Source: Vermamoeba vermiformis (taxonomy: Eukaryota > Tubulinea > Echinamoebida). From it: 64,000 nt of DNA. Numbering within the stretch: the first letter of the stretch is position 1; every line of letters begins with the position of its first letter. Location: positions 62,001-126,000 of the forward strand of contig JBEWZL010000304.1 of assembly GCA_045837725.1 (NCBI GenBank), given 5' to 3'. Below the pieces are notes generated by a model. The model was not told where the DNA came from and did not search any database. It saw only the letters and a program-made list of their open reading frames with translations. The translations under genes were made by a program, and so were the position numbers. Shown one piece after another: positions 1 through 12,136 of this stretch.

Positions 1-243
1 TTCCTCTTTCTTTATCCATAATTAATTAATTATGATGGATTTTTTCTCGCACGTGCTGTTCTAAACAATCAAAAATAGAAAATGCTCCTAAAATCTATCG
101 GAAGTGGTTGGTCATAGCTAATTAATTATCTGCCAGTACAATGACTAACGTATACTGTAAGTATAGCAATGATAGGTTCAATCAAGAAGCGATGCGAACG
201 TTCCGTGTGGATGCGTTTATTTCTGATAGCGCCGCAAGAAAGC

Positions 244-1296
244 TTAGAAGAACAAGAAAGCAGCGAACAAGAGCATCGACGCGGATGTGATGACGGCATT
301 GCTGGCCTTAGGAGTGGCAGCAGTAGGGGTAGTGCTAGCTTGTGGCGCAGCGACTGGGGTCGGAGCGGTCAAAGAGCACACCAGAGGCGAGCTAGAAACG
401 CCCGTACCGTCCTTAACGGCAGCATTAGGGGAGAGGGTCTTGGGTCTGTTGACCTCTTGGCATTGGTTGGAGGTACTGCGCTTGCCGTTGTAAAATCTGA
501 GCGGGGTAAATCCGGATTTAGGCACGGGTTCGATTGCACTTAAAATAGAGCTAAAACTTACCTGGTAGGGCTGTCCAAAACGGTAATGATATCATACTCA
601 CCCTCAGGGCAAGGAGAGTAGATTTGGAAAGTAGCGCAGTCCTAAGCAGCAGATTAAGTATGACCTCATAAGTTAACGGCTTAAGAAACGTACCAAGGTG
701 CTAATATCAGAAGTAACGTTGACGGTAAAATTACTCTTGCAAAAAGAGGAAGCAGTTCCGGCAAAGGCAGTAGTTCTCTGTTCAAACGTTAGTTACACGA
801 TAGCGCGCGATCGGATTTACTTACGGGAGTGAGGGTCTTAGTGGTGTTGGACCAGAACTGAATATCGTAAACCTTCGCACCAGAGCCGTAGCAAGCAGTA
901 GCGTTGCTTTCCGCGGTAAATTGGTCTACCGATCGGATTTAGTAATTGAAACAGGGTAAATTCAATTATAAAATATTCAGGCTTACAAGTTCCCTCAGAG
1001 AAAAATTCGGCATTCAATTTATCCTCGGTACAGTTGGCGCCGCCGTAGAGCTTGGCAGTAACCATCCAGTGACCGTTAGCCTCGATCTCGTAGGTTCTGA
1101 AGTAGTAGAAAGGGACTAAAATAATAAAAATTAGTATAAATAAAGGTGCGCTAAAAAATACAGAAATAATAATTTACGTACTTCCAGGAGTAACTTGCTC
1201 GCAGTTATCGCTAACCCATTTACCACTAATGTCAGGGAAGGTTTGGCTCATAACAACGGCCGTCAAGGCAAGCACTAACAACAATACTTTCATCAT
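244..1296 (-). CDS. APCDD1-like secreted, GPI-anchored protein
   Basis: Six exons join in one frame: 1296-1182, 1115-987, 925-825, 777-694, 641-562 and 496-244, giving 253 residues. The start gives a classic signal peptide (MMKVLLLVLALTAVVMS). The mature N-terminus carries GKWVSDNCE, a PG, and then an F-x-R-T-Y stretch about 20 residues on. This is the layout of the APCDDC domain of APCDD1 (small beta-barrel, extracellular; a Wnt inhibitor in animals). The rest has paired cysteines and several N-glycosylation sites (NCT, NAT, NTT, NFT, NVT). It ends in a Ser/Thr/Ala/Pro linker and a hydrophobic tail (LLFAAFLFF) with no cytoplasmic segment, typical of a GPI signal. A sense-strand AATAAA lies just after the stop. 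The domain assignment rests on motif pattern only; the extracellular GPI location is firmer than the function. Confidence 0.72.
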
Positions 1297-2234
1297 TTCG
1301 TATATTTTAGTTGATTTGTGTTGTTTCCTAACAGATCAAAAAAATGGAAGTAGGCAAATAAGCGACAAAACCAAAAATGCCTCCAATCTTGGTGGAGATA
1401 TTAATGTGATTCATATCATACCTTAAAAAATGATTGGAATATATAGAATTGTAGAATTGCGTCAACTAATCAGATCGAATTAAGTATACCACGGTTTCGA
1501 TGAACTCAATCGGCGTTTTGTAAGGCAATAAAGCAACTTATTATTTTAGTCCGATGACCCGCCTTTACAAGTATCCCTCAATAGCGCGAGTTCAGATTTA
1601 GTTGTAACGATCTGCAGCATCTCGCCGTTTTTCCGCCAATCCATTTAAAATGCTTCCTTGCACCTATCTGGCATAATTACGCTATAATTCATGCATGGGT
1701 CGCTTCGTACCTCTGCGACGGACTCCACACAGTGAAACAAGAACACAAAGCGCAATTGATACCGCGCCTACTCCGAAATCTCGTCTATTGCACGCTATTA
1801 ATTTTAAATATTACATGCGCGATGCTATCCATGATATTGAAGACCAACTTAAAATTAGGTCAATTTTCAAACGGTTATTAAATTTTGAACGGTTCGGCAA
1901 CTTAGCCGATGACTATAATGAGCGTCCATATAAACCTATAAAGTAATATAATATTTGAACAATATTAGTACCTTTTGATTTAAAAGCAAGCAAGTCTAGA
2001 CGGTTTAATCAGATGTGTATGAGCATCCAGAACCGTGTAAAGCCACGTGAACTGGCGTGATTATATTTACGGAAATATTATGGACGCAATACTACTGCGT
2101 AATATAATTAAAGCCGCGGTATGTGTTTGTGTTAATCGTGTGAGCTGACAAAATTTAAAAATAGCGCGTTTTAGATTATTTTGTTTACTTTCATTATATG
2201 ATGTACATAAGGCACCTATAAGTGCATATTATTA
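1297..2234. other. Intergenic region between divergent genes
   Basis: This gap separates the start of the GPI-protein gene (-) and the start of the ABCG gene (+), and should hold both promoters. It is AT-rich. Apart from one 83-codon open frame described separately, I see no RNA gene or repeat in it. Confidence 0.5.
1695..1946 (+). CDS. Possible small protein of 83 residues
   Basis: An uninterrupted ATG-to-TAA frame encodes MGRFVPLRRTPHSETRTQ followed by a mixed, non-repetitive sequence ending DDYNERPYKPIK. Composition is balanced, with an amphipathic middle (KYYMRDAIHDIEDQL), which is more protein-like than the neighbouring random frames. It has no signal peptide or membrane segment, and a basic N-terminus. 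No family is recognised. It lies in the gap between two divergent genes and is much shorter than any confirmed gene here, so it may be chance. Confidence 0.3.
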   Translation: MGRFVPLRRTPHSETRTQSAIDTAPTPKSRLLHAINFKYYMRDAIHDIEDQLKIRSIFKRLLNFERFGNLADDYNERPYKPIK

Positions 2235-5200
2235 ATGATGCACGTTGTATTTCGAAGCGCATCTATTTGCGCAATAATTTTATTTTGTTATTTCAGCAGT
2301 GGATACGCTCAAGGTCGGTTAAAAATATTCTAACAACAATATTTATACCGTTTATAATAGGCTGCCGTCAAGTTTGCGACAATGCGTACCCGAATACCAT
2401 CGGATTCGACTGCCCAACAGGATTGGGTGGCACTTGGGAGCCGTTGGATCCCTTGTACATTGTAAATTGATTAATCATAATAATTTTATATTAATTTTAG
2501 TATTAATTTTACTTATTAGTGCGAAAATAATTCGACACTGGGCTGTTCAACGTTGGATGTGACGAATATCGATACAGGTGTAAATAGTTCAATATGGTCG
2601 ATTCATTGTGATTGTGCTGATGGTTGGACCGGACAAACGTGCGGAAGTAAGCGAATTTAAATTGATTTAATATAATTTTAATCTTTACACGAGATCCAAA
2701 GTCAAAATTCTGAGAGGGATAACTTAAACACGTTAGATAACTTAGCTCACTTCAATTTTCAATGAAATTCCTTCCTTATATAGCAGTGACCCTCGTGCAC
2801 TGCACCCCCGTCCAAACAACCCTAAGAGACGACTGAGAGGCACTAGGTTGATCTCGAACTTGTCTAGCCCGAAGGTTGGACGAGTCCTGGATCGGGGGCG
2901 GCATGCTGCGCAACGTAGGGAGGCACTACTATATAAGGAAAATAGTTCACAACGAAAACTGGGCTAAGTTAAAAAACGCTCATGAGATATCCCTCTGAAT
3001 TTAATTTCTTTCGCTAACGCTCAACCTACGTTTCCAAATTTCCTAATTTGGTAATACAGTGTGCACAACTAACGACGCATGCACTCAAAACAACACTTTG
3101 ATTGAGTGCAATCGAACGCCTTCTCCGTACAAACGAAAAATACTCGAATGTTATCCGCAACGTACGTTCCTAAATCATATATATTATAGTACTATAGCAA
3201 TCAAGTTAATATTACTCGTCGTTAAATAGAGGATATCGTAAAGCAGTTGTTCGGCGAAGGCACGATCTCGTACATTTACGACGTAGAAGCAGCGCAGTCC
3301 CAGATTTATCGTAGGTTAATTTCTCACGTACATATTTAAATATGATGTTATGAATTCGAATACGCCATTTCTATACAAATTTAAGTTGCCTACATCCGGA
3401 TCATAATTTTTAAATCGATGTAGTGTGGAAGAGAACAGCAGGCCAGCCTTATAAAATTAACTGCACTATGTACGACTGTAAAGTTTCAGACGATGGAAAC
3501 AACAACGTCGTATTTGAATGCAATTCCATTGCTTGCACGTGCAATCCGGATCCGCTTTTGGTCAACTGTTCAGAAACGATTTGTAAGTCGTTATAACAGA
3601 TGATTACTATATTTAGAAATTATGATAGCTAATTCTTGTTAATAGCGCAATTTATCTTGGATAATCTTCGAGGCTATTCTAAATTTTCTTGCGAGAACAA
3701 AGAAAATCCAGTTTGTACCCTCGATCGTAAGCCAAATATAGATTCAACTTTCCTAAAAAGGAAATATTTTCTTAATATTACCTATTATAGAGGTCGATAT
3801 TCCCGTGCAAGTCAGTTTAAGTTGTTCTGCATCCGAGTGCGGAAAACCAACGGGCTTAGTAGCGACTGAAACTGATAAGGTATTTATAATAATTAGTAGT
3901 ACTATTGTCAAATAGTATATTATTAATATTAAACGGAATATTTGCTAATTGTAATTTGCATTTAGGTTACCGGCATCGTTTTGGGTGCGCTAGTTTTACC
4001 GATTGGCATAGCGGTGCTATTAATACTACCGTTTATTATATATGTTGCTGATATGAAACGAGACAGGTACGTCATAATTCATCTATTATTATTTGATATA
4101 CTCGAATGGGCATCGTACTGCTCAGACTGACGTCGTCGAAATATTTAAAAAATGAAATTTTGAAAAGTCCAATAATATTATAACATTGATAATAGGACTA
4201 TTTACCTTTCACATAATATATTGGTACTAATCTCGATAAATTTTGAGGTGTTAAATTCTGAAATTTCTACGGCGATATCAATAATACAGATTTTTCTATG
4301 CGTGTTATGTTTTCCACGAATATTTCGATCTAATTTAATTTGCAGGCCGGCAAACACAGCGATCAGTGCAGCAACAAAGGGCTCAACGCTCGAACTGATC
4401 AATGTCGAGTACAAAGTGACGATCAGATCTGGCAATTCGTGCCAGAAAGACGTGCAAAAGAAAACAGTGCTGAGAAATGTGAATATGAAGATCATGCCCG
4501 GTCAAGTCTGCGCTGTCATGGGCTCGTCTGGTGCTGGCAAAACGACATTGTTGGACATTATGAGTGACGTTGGCAAGCGCGGCGATGTCTTGGGCGATGT
4601 TTTGTTGGATGGAAAACCGTTGCCGAAACACTTCAAAAGAATTACAGGGTAATTACATTCGATCAATTTAGAAATCTTGTTCGTGTAAATGATTCACTGA
4701 AAAAAATTCGTTATTAATATTTGTTTGTACAGTTATGTTACGCAAGAAGAATGTTTGCTCGGAACATTAACAGTCACGGAACAATTGATTTATTCCGCAC
4801 AATTGAGATTGCCCAGCTCCGTGCCGTACTCGCAAATAGAACAAATAGTACGTCGAATCATTTTCTTTGGCGTACCTAGTACTAACTTTCCTTATTAGGT
4901 AAGCAATGTCATTGCCGATCTTCGCTTGAGCCACGTGGCCCACACGCTTATCGGAGATACCTCCGTCCGCGGATTGTCTGGTGGTGAACGACGCAGGTAC
5001 GTCACGTCGATCAAATGCAACGAAATTTCGCTAATTGTTCCGCGGTGCAGAGTGTCTATTGCGACGGAACTAGTGACTTACCCGCGCATTTTGTTGTTGG
5101 ACGAGCCCACCTCAGGTCTTGACAGCTACAACGCGACAGTAGTGATGCAATTGTTGCAAGATTTGGCCAAAAAGCGCAACTGCAGCATTATTTGCAGCAT

Positions 5201-7317
5201 TCATCAGCCGCGACGCATGATCTATCAAATGTTCGATGTGCTCGTGTTGTTGTGGAACGGCAATGTGGTGTATCACGGACCTGCGCAAGAGGCCATGAAT
5301 TTCTTCGCCGAGCAAGGATTCAAGTGTCCGGAATACGAGAACCCTGCGGACTATATGCGTAAGTATTTTAATTGATATGACACTACGAGCCAGTTGACCC
5401 GTGAAAAATTTATGACACGTGAGGATTCGAAATGACACGTGTCAAGTTTGGATGTCATTCTTTGACCTGCTCGCAAAAAGTCGACTAAATGACAGTATTT
5501 GATTTGACACGTGTCAAACGTAGACCTTCACTTGACATTTTTCACAACGTTGTGAAAAACGCCGTAGATGACACTTTGACACGTGTCATTTGTTGAAGTT
5601 CTGTTACTGACTCGTATTTTGTGTTCATAGTGTCAGTTGTCAATGAAGAGAGCGAAGAACAATTGCAAAAATTGACCAGTGCCTATGAAGAATTGCGTTT
5701 GCAGCCTGTTGAAAAATTAGCGTCGAGCATTGCTAACGTGGATGAAATTGACGGTGAAAAACATAATAATGATGACGATAAAGAGGTGTTAGTCAGCATG
5801 GATAAGTTCCCAAAGCAAAACGATGAACCGCAAGGTACGAAGAATTAATTAATTTTTCCTTTTTTGGAAATATTTTTACTTTCCGGATCTGACCTCGTTC
5901 TTTCTTGCAGAAAAAGCTAGCGCTAAAGAAGCGAGATATTCATCGTCTTGGGACAAACAATTCCTAGTATTGGCTCATCGTAATGTAAGTACCAAATTAC
6001 TCTCAGATTTAATACAAACGTAATATTAGGGAACTTTCTTTTTCGCTAAAAAAATAGCAATTTGATAAGTCTAACAATCAATTTTCCTAATTAGGCAGTT
6101 AAAATGTGGCGTAATCCAGCGTTATTAAGAACGCACTTAATTATGTACGTATTAGCTACTACTAAGTAATGTTGAATATATGAGGTCTAATAGTAATCAT
6201 ATTAATATAGTACGGTGGTTGTAGCAGTGTTCATCGGAGTTATTTTCCTCAATCTCGCCAATGACGTGGCAGGATTCCAAAACAGACTAGGAATGATTTT
6301 CTTTTCATTGATTTTGTTCGGATTTGGTTGCTTGAGTGCCATTGATTTGTGTAAGTCCGGATCCAAAATTTGACACTTTTGACACTTTGACACTTACGAA
6401 TTTTTTGGGCTTTTTCACGTGCTCAATTAACATTTTTTGACACTTTTGACACGTTCGGAATTGATATTAATAATATTTCCTTTTTTAGTCATTGGCGATC
6501 GCGTCATGTTCAAAAAAGAACGCGCGAATGGATGTTATTATACGTCCTCGTATTATTTGTCGACGATGTTATCGGATCTGCTGCCGCTACGAATCATTTT
6601 CCCGTTGATTTACGGCGTGGTAGTCTATTGGATGGCTGGATTCGTTGGTGACCCCGAGCACTTTTTGAAGTTCATTTTCGTGTTTTTGTTGTTCAACATG
6701 GTCGTGGCCTCCATGTTCTACGTCATTAGCATTGGCGTGCCTTCTGTCACAGGTAATTTTAAAAAATATCTTACTCACACTTTCCTTATTAGGAAACATA
6801 AATAATACTATTAATAACAATAACAATAACATAGAATAATATTAATATTCTTAAATAATGCCTTAATGAGAAAAAATTTTTGGATCAAGCGAGATCTGAC
6901 GGTTTTTTTTTTTGACAGTTGGAAGCATCGTCAGTGCAGCGATTTTATTGTTCCTGATGCTATTCAGTGGCCTCTTAGTCAACAACGATAGTATTCCTAT
7001 TTGGCTCATTTGGCTGCGTTATCTGTCGTTCTTCAGCTACGCATTCGAATCAATCGCTGCAAATGAATTGACCGGACTGAATTTATCACTGAGCGTGCAA
7101 GGCTACGGATCCGTTGATATAAGTAAGACTATAACAAACATATTAATATAACGGTGCTAATAGTGTTGTATTTTTAGGTGCGAATGTGTTTTTGGTGGCG
7201 TTCAGTTTGAATGCGGACAATTATTGGCGCAATGTGGGTATTTTGGCTGGCATGTTCGTCGTGTTGAATATTCTCGCCTACATTTTACTGCGATTTGTAC
7301 GAAAGCCCAAGCAATAA
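2235..7317 (+). CDS. ABCG-family half-transporter with EGF-like ectodomain
   Basis: Twenty exons join in phase to give 939 residues. The ATG at 2235 gives a signal peptide (SASICAIILFCYFSSGYAQ), with the first intron at 2314-2360. The ectodomain (exons 2-8) is Cys-rich, with an EGF-like segment (CDCADGWTGQTCG). Exon 9 encodes a transmembrane helix (3966-4066). The nucleotide-binding domain follows: Walker A GSSGAGKTTLLD (4524-4560), Q-loop YVTQEE, signature LSGGERRR (exon 12), Walker B ILLLDEPTSGLDS and H-loop SIHQPR (exon 13). An acidic linker (exon 14) precedes about six membrane helices (exons 16-20). The NBD-TMD order and added N-terminal EGF region resemble fungal ADP1 and related ABCG proteins. 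It should pump a lipophilic substrate across a membrane; the substrate is unknown. All ATPase motifs are intact. Introns are short except those carrying a MITE-like element (2647-3059) and CACGTG palindromes (5359-5630). Confidence 0.93.
2705..3002. mobile_element. MITE-like element with inverted ends, in an ABCG intron
   Basis: The third intron of the ABCG gene is 413 nt; most neighbours are 45-90 nt. The excess is an imperfect palindrome. AAATTCTGAGAGGGATA at the left end matches the reverse complement of the right end (AAATTCAGAGGGATA), and AACTTAGC(T/C)CA is shared a little further in. CCTTATATAGCAGTG at 2774-2788 pairs with 2924-2938, with one mismatch. The centre is more GC-rich than the intron. 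There is no coding capacity. I could not fix a target-site duplication. A non-autonomous DNA transposon is the best reading; a foldback intron is the alternative. Confidence 0.55.
5433..5588. promoter_or_regulatory. Cluster of three TGACACGTGTCA palindromes in an intron
   Basis: Perfect 12-bp palindromes TGACACGTGTCA lie at 5433-5444, 5505-5516 and 5577-5588, spaced exactly 72 bp start to start, inside the 272-nt ABCG intron 5359-5630. Half sites (TGACACGTGA, TTGACC, TTGACAT) are scattered between them. The core is the CACGTG E/G-box read by bHLH or bZIP factors. They could be an intronic enhancer or part of a repeat; binding is inferred. Confidence 0.5.
5538..5559. repeat. Perfect 22-bp palindrome
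   Basis: Five T, then CACAACGTTGTG, then five A form a perfect inverted repeat in the same intron as the TGACACGTGTCA cluster, between its second and third copies. It has no spacer, so it is more like a dimer-binding site than an RNA hairpin. Confidence 0.6.
6360..6465. repeat. TTTTGACAC repeats in an ABCG intron
   Basis: The 138-nt intron 6351-6488 contains at least five (T)TTGACAC units in direct orientation, in two groups around one CACGTG. They share the TGACAC half-site of the palindromes in the earlier intron, which suggests one shared motif or repeat family within this gene. Confidence 0.4.
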
Positions 7318-7703
7318 AAATTACAGCAATGTTAAAAACTCCCTCCTATGACTACCATTTCATGTTGCATGCACGTCCGCAGCAGTACAAGTCTTAATTC
7401 CTCGACATTAGCCGGTGAGTAATTGACACGTGTCAATTTTGAAAGTTTCAAAAAAACTTTGGTGCGCTTGAGCTAAAAATATTCGATTTTTGCTTTTTAT
7501 TAAAAAAGGATATGAGTAATTTTTTCTTGAGATACAACATAACAAAGTACGTGCCACATCTACCACCAAATTAGGAAATATTTCTATTTTTCTATTTCTG
7601 AAGGTGAAACGGTTAGATTTTGAAACGATGGATACCGGTATTTATTAATTCTTGCTAATAGATAATAGTTGTCACATTTAAAGCAACCGTACGTCACTCT
7701 TCA
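7318..7703. other. Intergenic region between convergent genes
   Basis: This holds the 3' ends of the ABCG gene (+) and the large F-box gene (-). Apart from the palindrome at 7421-7438 I see no gene or RNA here. Confidence 0.5.
7421..7438. promoter_or_regulatory. 18-bp palindrome with TGACACGTGTCA core
   Basis: AATTGACACGTGTCAATT is a perfect palindrome about 105 bp after the ABCG stop codon. It is the fourth copy of the 12-bp core found in the ABCG intron. Its position outside the gene argues against a splicing role and for a DNA-binding site or a mobile-element relic. Confidence 0.45.
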
Positions 7704-10700
7704 CTAGTGCTCGTCACCAAATACTTTCTCATTCAGTTCTTTTAGTTGTTGCTGCACGTTAGTTCGCCATCTGTCAATGTTGCAAATTTGCACTCGTTGC
7801 AATGACGGGCACTTTTCTTTGAGTAAATTGATTGTTTCCTCGTCAGTTTTGACACTTGCAGTTCTTAAGACTTGAACGTTTTTCAGCAACGCTGCGTATG
7901 CCTTCAAATTATCAGCATCGATATGGGTGATATAAAAATCTTTCAGCGAGTCAGATTGGTGCTGCAGTATTGCCTTCAATAAATCTTTAGCTTCGTTGAG
8001 TTGTTCTCGGCCGGAGTAATGAAATCTCTTCAATTTTTTCTTCGTTAAGAATTTGACGAGCAAATCTTCAGGCAATTGATCGTCGGTCACTATTAAGGCC
8101 TCTAAAGTTCGACACTTTGATAACTGATTGAATAATTTGGTCAATTCATTTTTATAATTGAATTCTTCTTCGGTCCACTGGCTCCTGATTTTGACGGTTT
8201 TCAAACTGGTGCATTGAGCTAATAATAAATATTATTAATATTATTAATATTTAAAAAAATAATTCTGATTTACTTTTCTAAATTACTTACGAATAATTTT
8301 AATGGCGCGTTCGATAATACTTTTGATCAACTCGTTATCGACCGTTAAATTAATCTCCAATGATTTGCAAGTCGTCAAGTCTTCTTGGCTAATTTCTTTG
8401 CAATATTTGTCGTAATTTTCATGCAACCGTTGCCACTGAAACCAAATTGTTAGCATTTCGGCCTCATCGAAGGTGCAATAAAAAATATTAGTAAATCTTA
8501 CTCGTCTTGTTTCAAATTCAGTCTTCTCCGTTAAAAACTGTTCTTTTAACAGTTTGTTGGTTTCGCCTTTAGAAAAATAAGTTCAATTATTGTAATAAAA
8601 ATAATTAAATTTTCTTGGAAGCTTACGCCTAATTTCTAATACTTGAGCTTGCTTCTCTTCGGACAATTCATTGATCGGAATATCTTCGCCATACTTTGCG
8701 ATGAATTTGTCAATTGTTTCCGAATCAAGCTTAGTTGTGCCGTGATAGTAATACGCTTCTTCGGTCAAACAAACGTTCATCCAAGTTGCGGCCAATTCAT
8801 CTCCTTCGAGTGCTTGCAAATTAGTCTGATACGTTGGCTCAAATTGTTCAATCCTGAAGCAATACATATCTATTAGTTACTGCTAGTAAGGCTATTTCTA
8901 AAATGCATTCGTCTCGGATACAAAAAATTGATGAAATTTCGCGGAAAAAGTTTTCGCTGTAATTTGGTGGTGATGGCGTACCTGGCATCCAATTCATGTT
9001 CCTTTTCATCGGCTACGCTTTGCCACTCATTGCTGCGTGGATTAACAATAGTTTCTTCTTTTTTTATTTCGTCAATTTGTGCGTGCCTTATCGCGGTGTT
9101 AATGAATAATTGACTATCGTCGTCGATTTTCGCAAGGCCCGGAATTTGTTGCTAAATTAGGATAAAAAATTAGTACTATAAATTACCTTATTTAGCCAAT
9201 GTTTTTACCTTCAGCAATTCATTCAAGGGCGTATACTCCTCACTTTCATCGATAAAATTGTTGAGCAAGCCACAAATATCTTCATCGTCAAGACTTTCAT
9301 CAGCGAACATATTTTTCTTCTTTTCAGGCTCTTGTGGCGAATATTCGCTCAAATCTTCGTCTTCAACACTGCTGTCTTCATAACTACTTTCATAAGTCTC
9401 GCACTCGCTGTCCGAATACATCATCAATTCGTTCTCGTTCAGCCACTCGTGCTCGCGATAGAGTATATTATGGGAATCATATCCGTTGTCTATAGTCATG
9501 GATATCAATGCTTTTTGAATGTCACTCGAATCAACGTCAATGCCGTTAGTATTTTTCGCTGTCGGATCTTGCTTCTTATTTTCGATGATCGTACTAATAA
9601 CGGTTTTAATATAATCACGAAGCGTCTCAATAGCATATCCTATATTAAAGTTATTAGTATTAGGCTTTATTAGTGAGTTAATTATGAGTACCTGTAGCAT
9701 TTGGCGAGGCAAAAGCCATTCCAGCTCGGCGCATCAATTTAAACATCGATTGGTTGACTGGATTTATAGGTTATTATGATATAATTAAACGTTTAATTTC
9801 ACTTACGAGCAAGCCAATCTGGCAATTTTGGGCCGTTTGCATCCAGATCAGCGTTGAACAGAAAGAAAAAAGAGCTTTCTGCAACGGTTAATTGCAGGAA
9901 GTGTTGCTCAATATTATATACTAGATCAATATTAGTATCTTGCTAGCAATAGTTGAGGGAGTTGTGGCAATTACTTACCTGAATAAATAGTTGCCAAATA
10001 AGGAAAATTCTGCGAAACGAGTTCATGCAGATATAATACATCGATAATGCCTATCATATATAAGGCACATATGATGTGTTGCATGCAGACGATCGAATCG
10101 AGATTAAAAGCTTGTTTGACAAGTTCAAAAAATTGTTCAGCCTCGGATGCGCTCTTTGATAGACTTGATGAACATGAGCAATTCAATTTCTTTATCAAAT
10201 CGTAAGTTAGACCTCAGAATAATACCATGTAATATAAGTGGGCTTACGCTATGTTTAGGGACTTCGTAATCGAGAGCAGGCATGTGACCAGCGGCAGCTC
10301 CGCTCAAGATTTGTAAAAAGAGGCCAAATTGGTCCGAGCCCGATATTTCTCTAAAAATATCACGTTAGACCAAGCGAATCATTATTTTCCGCTCTACAAG
10401 GTCGTCATTTAAATTTCAAGATCTTGGTCTGTCTACTTCAATTAATTACCTGAGAAAAGCTAATGTAGCATCGTGCTCCAAATACTGAGGCTCCATATCA
10501 ACACTTTCATCATCTTCTTCGTCTTTTGCTTCCTCCGAAACCGACGAGATCCGATTTTCATTATCGGAATTTTCGCTCGATTCCTCTTGCGATTCTACGG
10601 AGGAATTATTATTATTTTCTTCTGTAGATACATCGTCATCGTCATCGCTATTTTCTTCTTCGTTCTCCGATTCTGGATTTTGTTGTCGTTTTAACCGTGA

Positions 10701-11571
10701 TTGTTGAGTGCCGTCCAACTTCAAAAACAACTCAAATTGCAATTTTTTCCACCAACAATCGATCGCTAACTCTCTGTAATTCACGCTCGGATCGTAATTC
10801 TCTTTTGAAAGTTCTAGAGGCCTCGGCCAGTACCATTCAGGGCTGTAACCCGCTAACTGACCAAGTGGTTAATATTAAAAGAACATGTAATAAACTAAAA
10901 ATTCGACAAGCTCCCTCCGAGTCAGATTAGCGTATTTTTGTTAAAAGAAATTTATGGCCTAGCAAAAAATAATTGTTCGTATTTGCACTTGTCCCGGCAC
11001 AAAATTACCTCTTCACATTCTCTCTCCGATTGTATGTACGTAGTGGGCGAATTGTAAAGTTCTTGTTGCGCCCTTATCGAATCCAGCGTCAAGTCGGCAC
11101 CATCCAGTTTGTTCATGTTTTCCCAAAATTGAACATCCTCCACTGACGCTCTTATATCAATATGTTGCATGTATTGGTATGGTTACTTACACGTTAATAA
11201 CGAATTGTTCTTAACAGTAGCGCAGGTGACGTGGAATTTGGATTTTAGGTAGATCGAGTGCCACAAACGATTTTCATTCGCTGATTGATCTATATAATCG
11301 TTGAATATTTTGCAAGTCATAGATAATATTTGCGTGGCTATAGGATCATCAGCAAAAGACAGGATGTGAGTAAAAATCTCTCTTGGCAAGCTGCTAAAAT
11401 AATCATGTAGTGCATGATTTTCTCCTGAATTTAATTCATCTAAATATAGCGTTAATTTGATTTTTGCGATTTTTTCGCGGTATTAATTTATTTTTTACCT
11501 GGATCTACTTTTCTTCTCTTCTGCGGGCGATCTTCAGCACCACCATCCCTGGATTTTCTCTTCGTGCTCAT
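7704..11571 (-). CDS. Large F-box protein with histone-fold-like segment (left copy)
   Basis: The ATG at 11571 opens a basic stretch (KRKSRDGG, RPQKRRKVD) and then an F-box (LPREIFTHILSFADD). I can join all later exons in phase to the TAG at 7704, so I read one gene of roughly 1,000 residues. In order: F-box; a WYWPRP segment; a Ser/Glu/Asp-rich linker near 10.5 kb; a helical region; a segment near 9.75-9.5 kb (FKLMRRAGMAFA, then YAIETLRDYIKTVI, then DVDSSDIQKAL) that looks like the three helices of a histone fold; an acidic region (9.19-9.55 kb); a charged region; and a leucine-rich C-terminus (7.7-8.2 kb). F-box proteins link substrates to SCF ubiquitin ligases. The part inside the left arm is identical to the right copy in all stretches I compared. 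Two adjacent genes instead of one is possible. Confidence 0.75.
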
Positions 11572-12136
11572 AATTTAATGTTATGAACGGTTGTGTTTTG
11601 TACAAAACGGTGACTAAATCACCAAAAGGTTTGTGCCCGCCTTTTAAATAACAATCGTTCGTGTATTTTAACGAAACGACCAAGTCCAAGTGACCAATCG
11701 TCACGAAGAAATTTCAGAGTACCTTCGTTGGTGCTATACTTGTAAGTTATTTAGCGTAATCGTTGTAATATTTGGTTCCAGAGCCAATCTTTTCTGAACG
11801 GACAAATCTCAGTTCTATGTAATGATCAACTCGACTTTAATGAGATACAAAAAACAATGCAGCTAGAGTAGCTGTTCTGAGGAAACTCAGGTTGCGATAA
11901 TAGTTGATTATGACAACCTTGCCTAGAAGTAACGAAATTTCGTAATCAATCTCTCCCGTACTATTTGATTGACGAAACCTTGTCATATGATAGAGATTTA
12001 ATTGCTAAATCTTTCCAAAACCGGCTAATTAAGCTTACGATTGACCTAAGTAACTAAGCATTTTTAGATTTATCGCATAATGTACACTGTTGGGCCATCA
12101 AAATCTTCTCCAACTGAGCAAACGGCGCCACCAAAA
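11572..12136. other. Intergenic region, F-box promoter side
   Basis: This lies between the F-box start and the SDR stop and is identical to its right-arm partner (61564-62128) where compared. It contains a 12-bp palindrome, ACGAAATTTCGT, near 11,932. No gene is visible. Confidence 0.5.
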
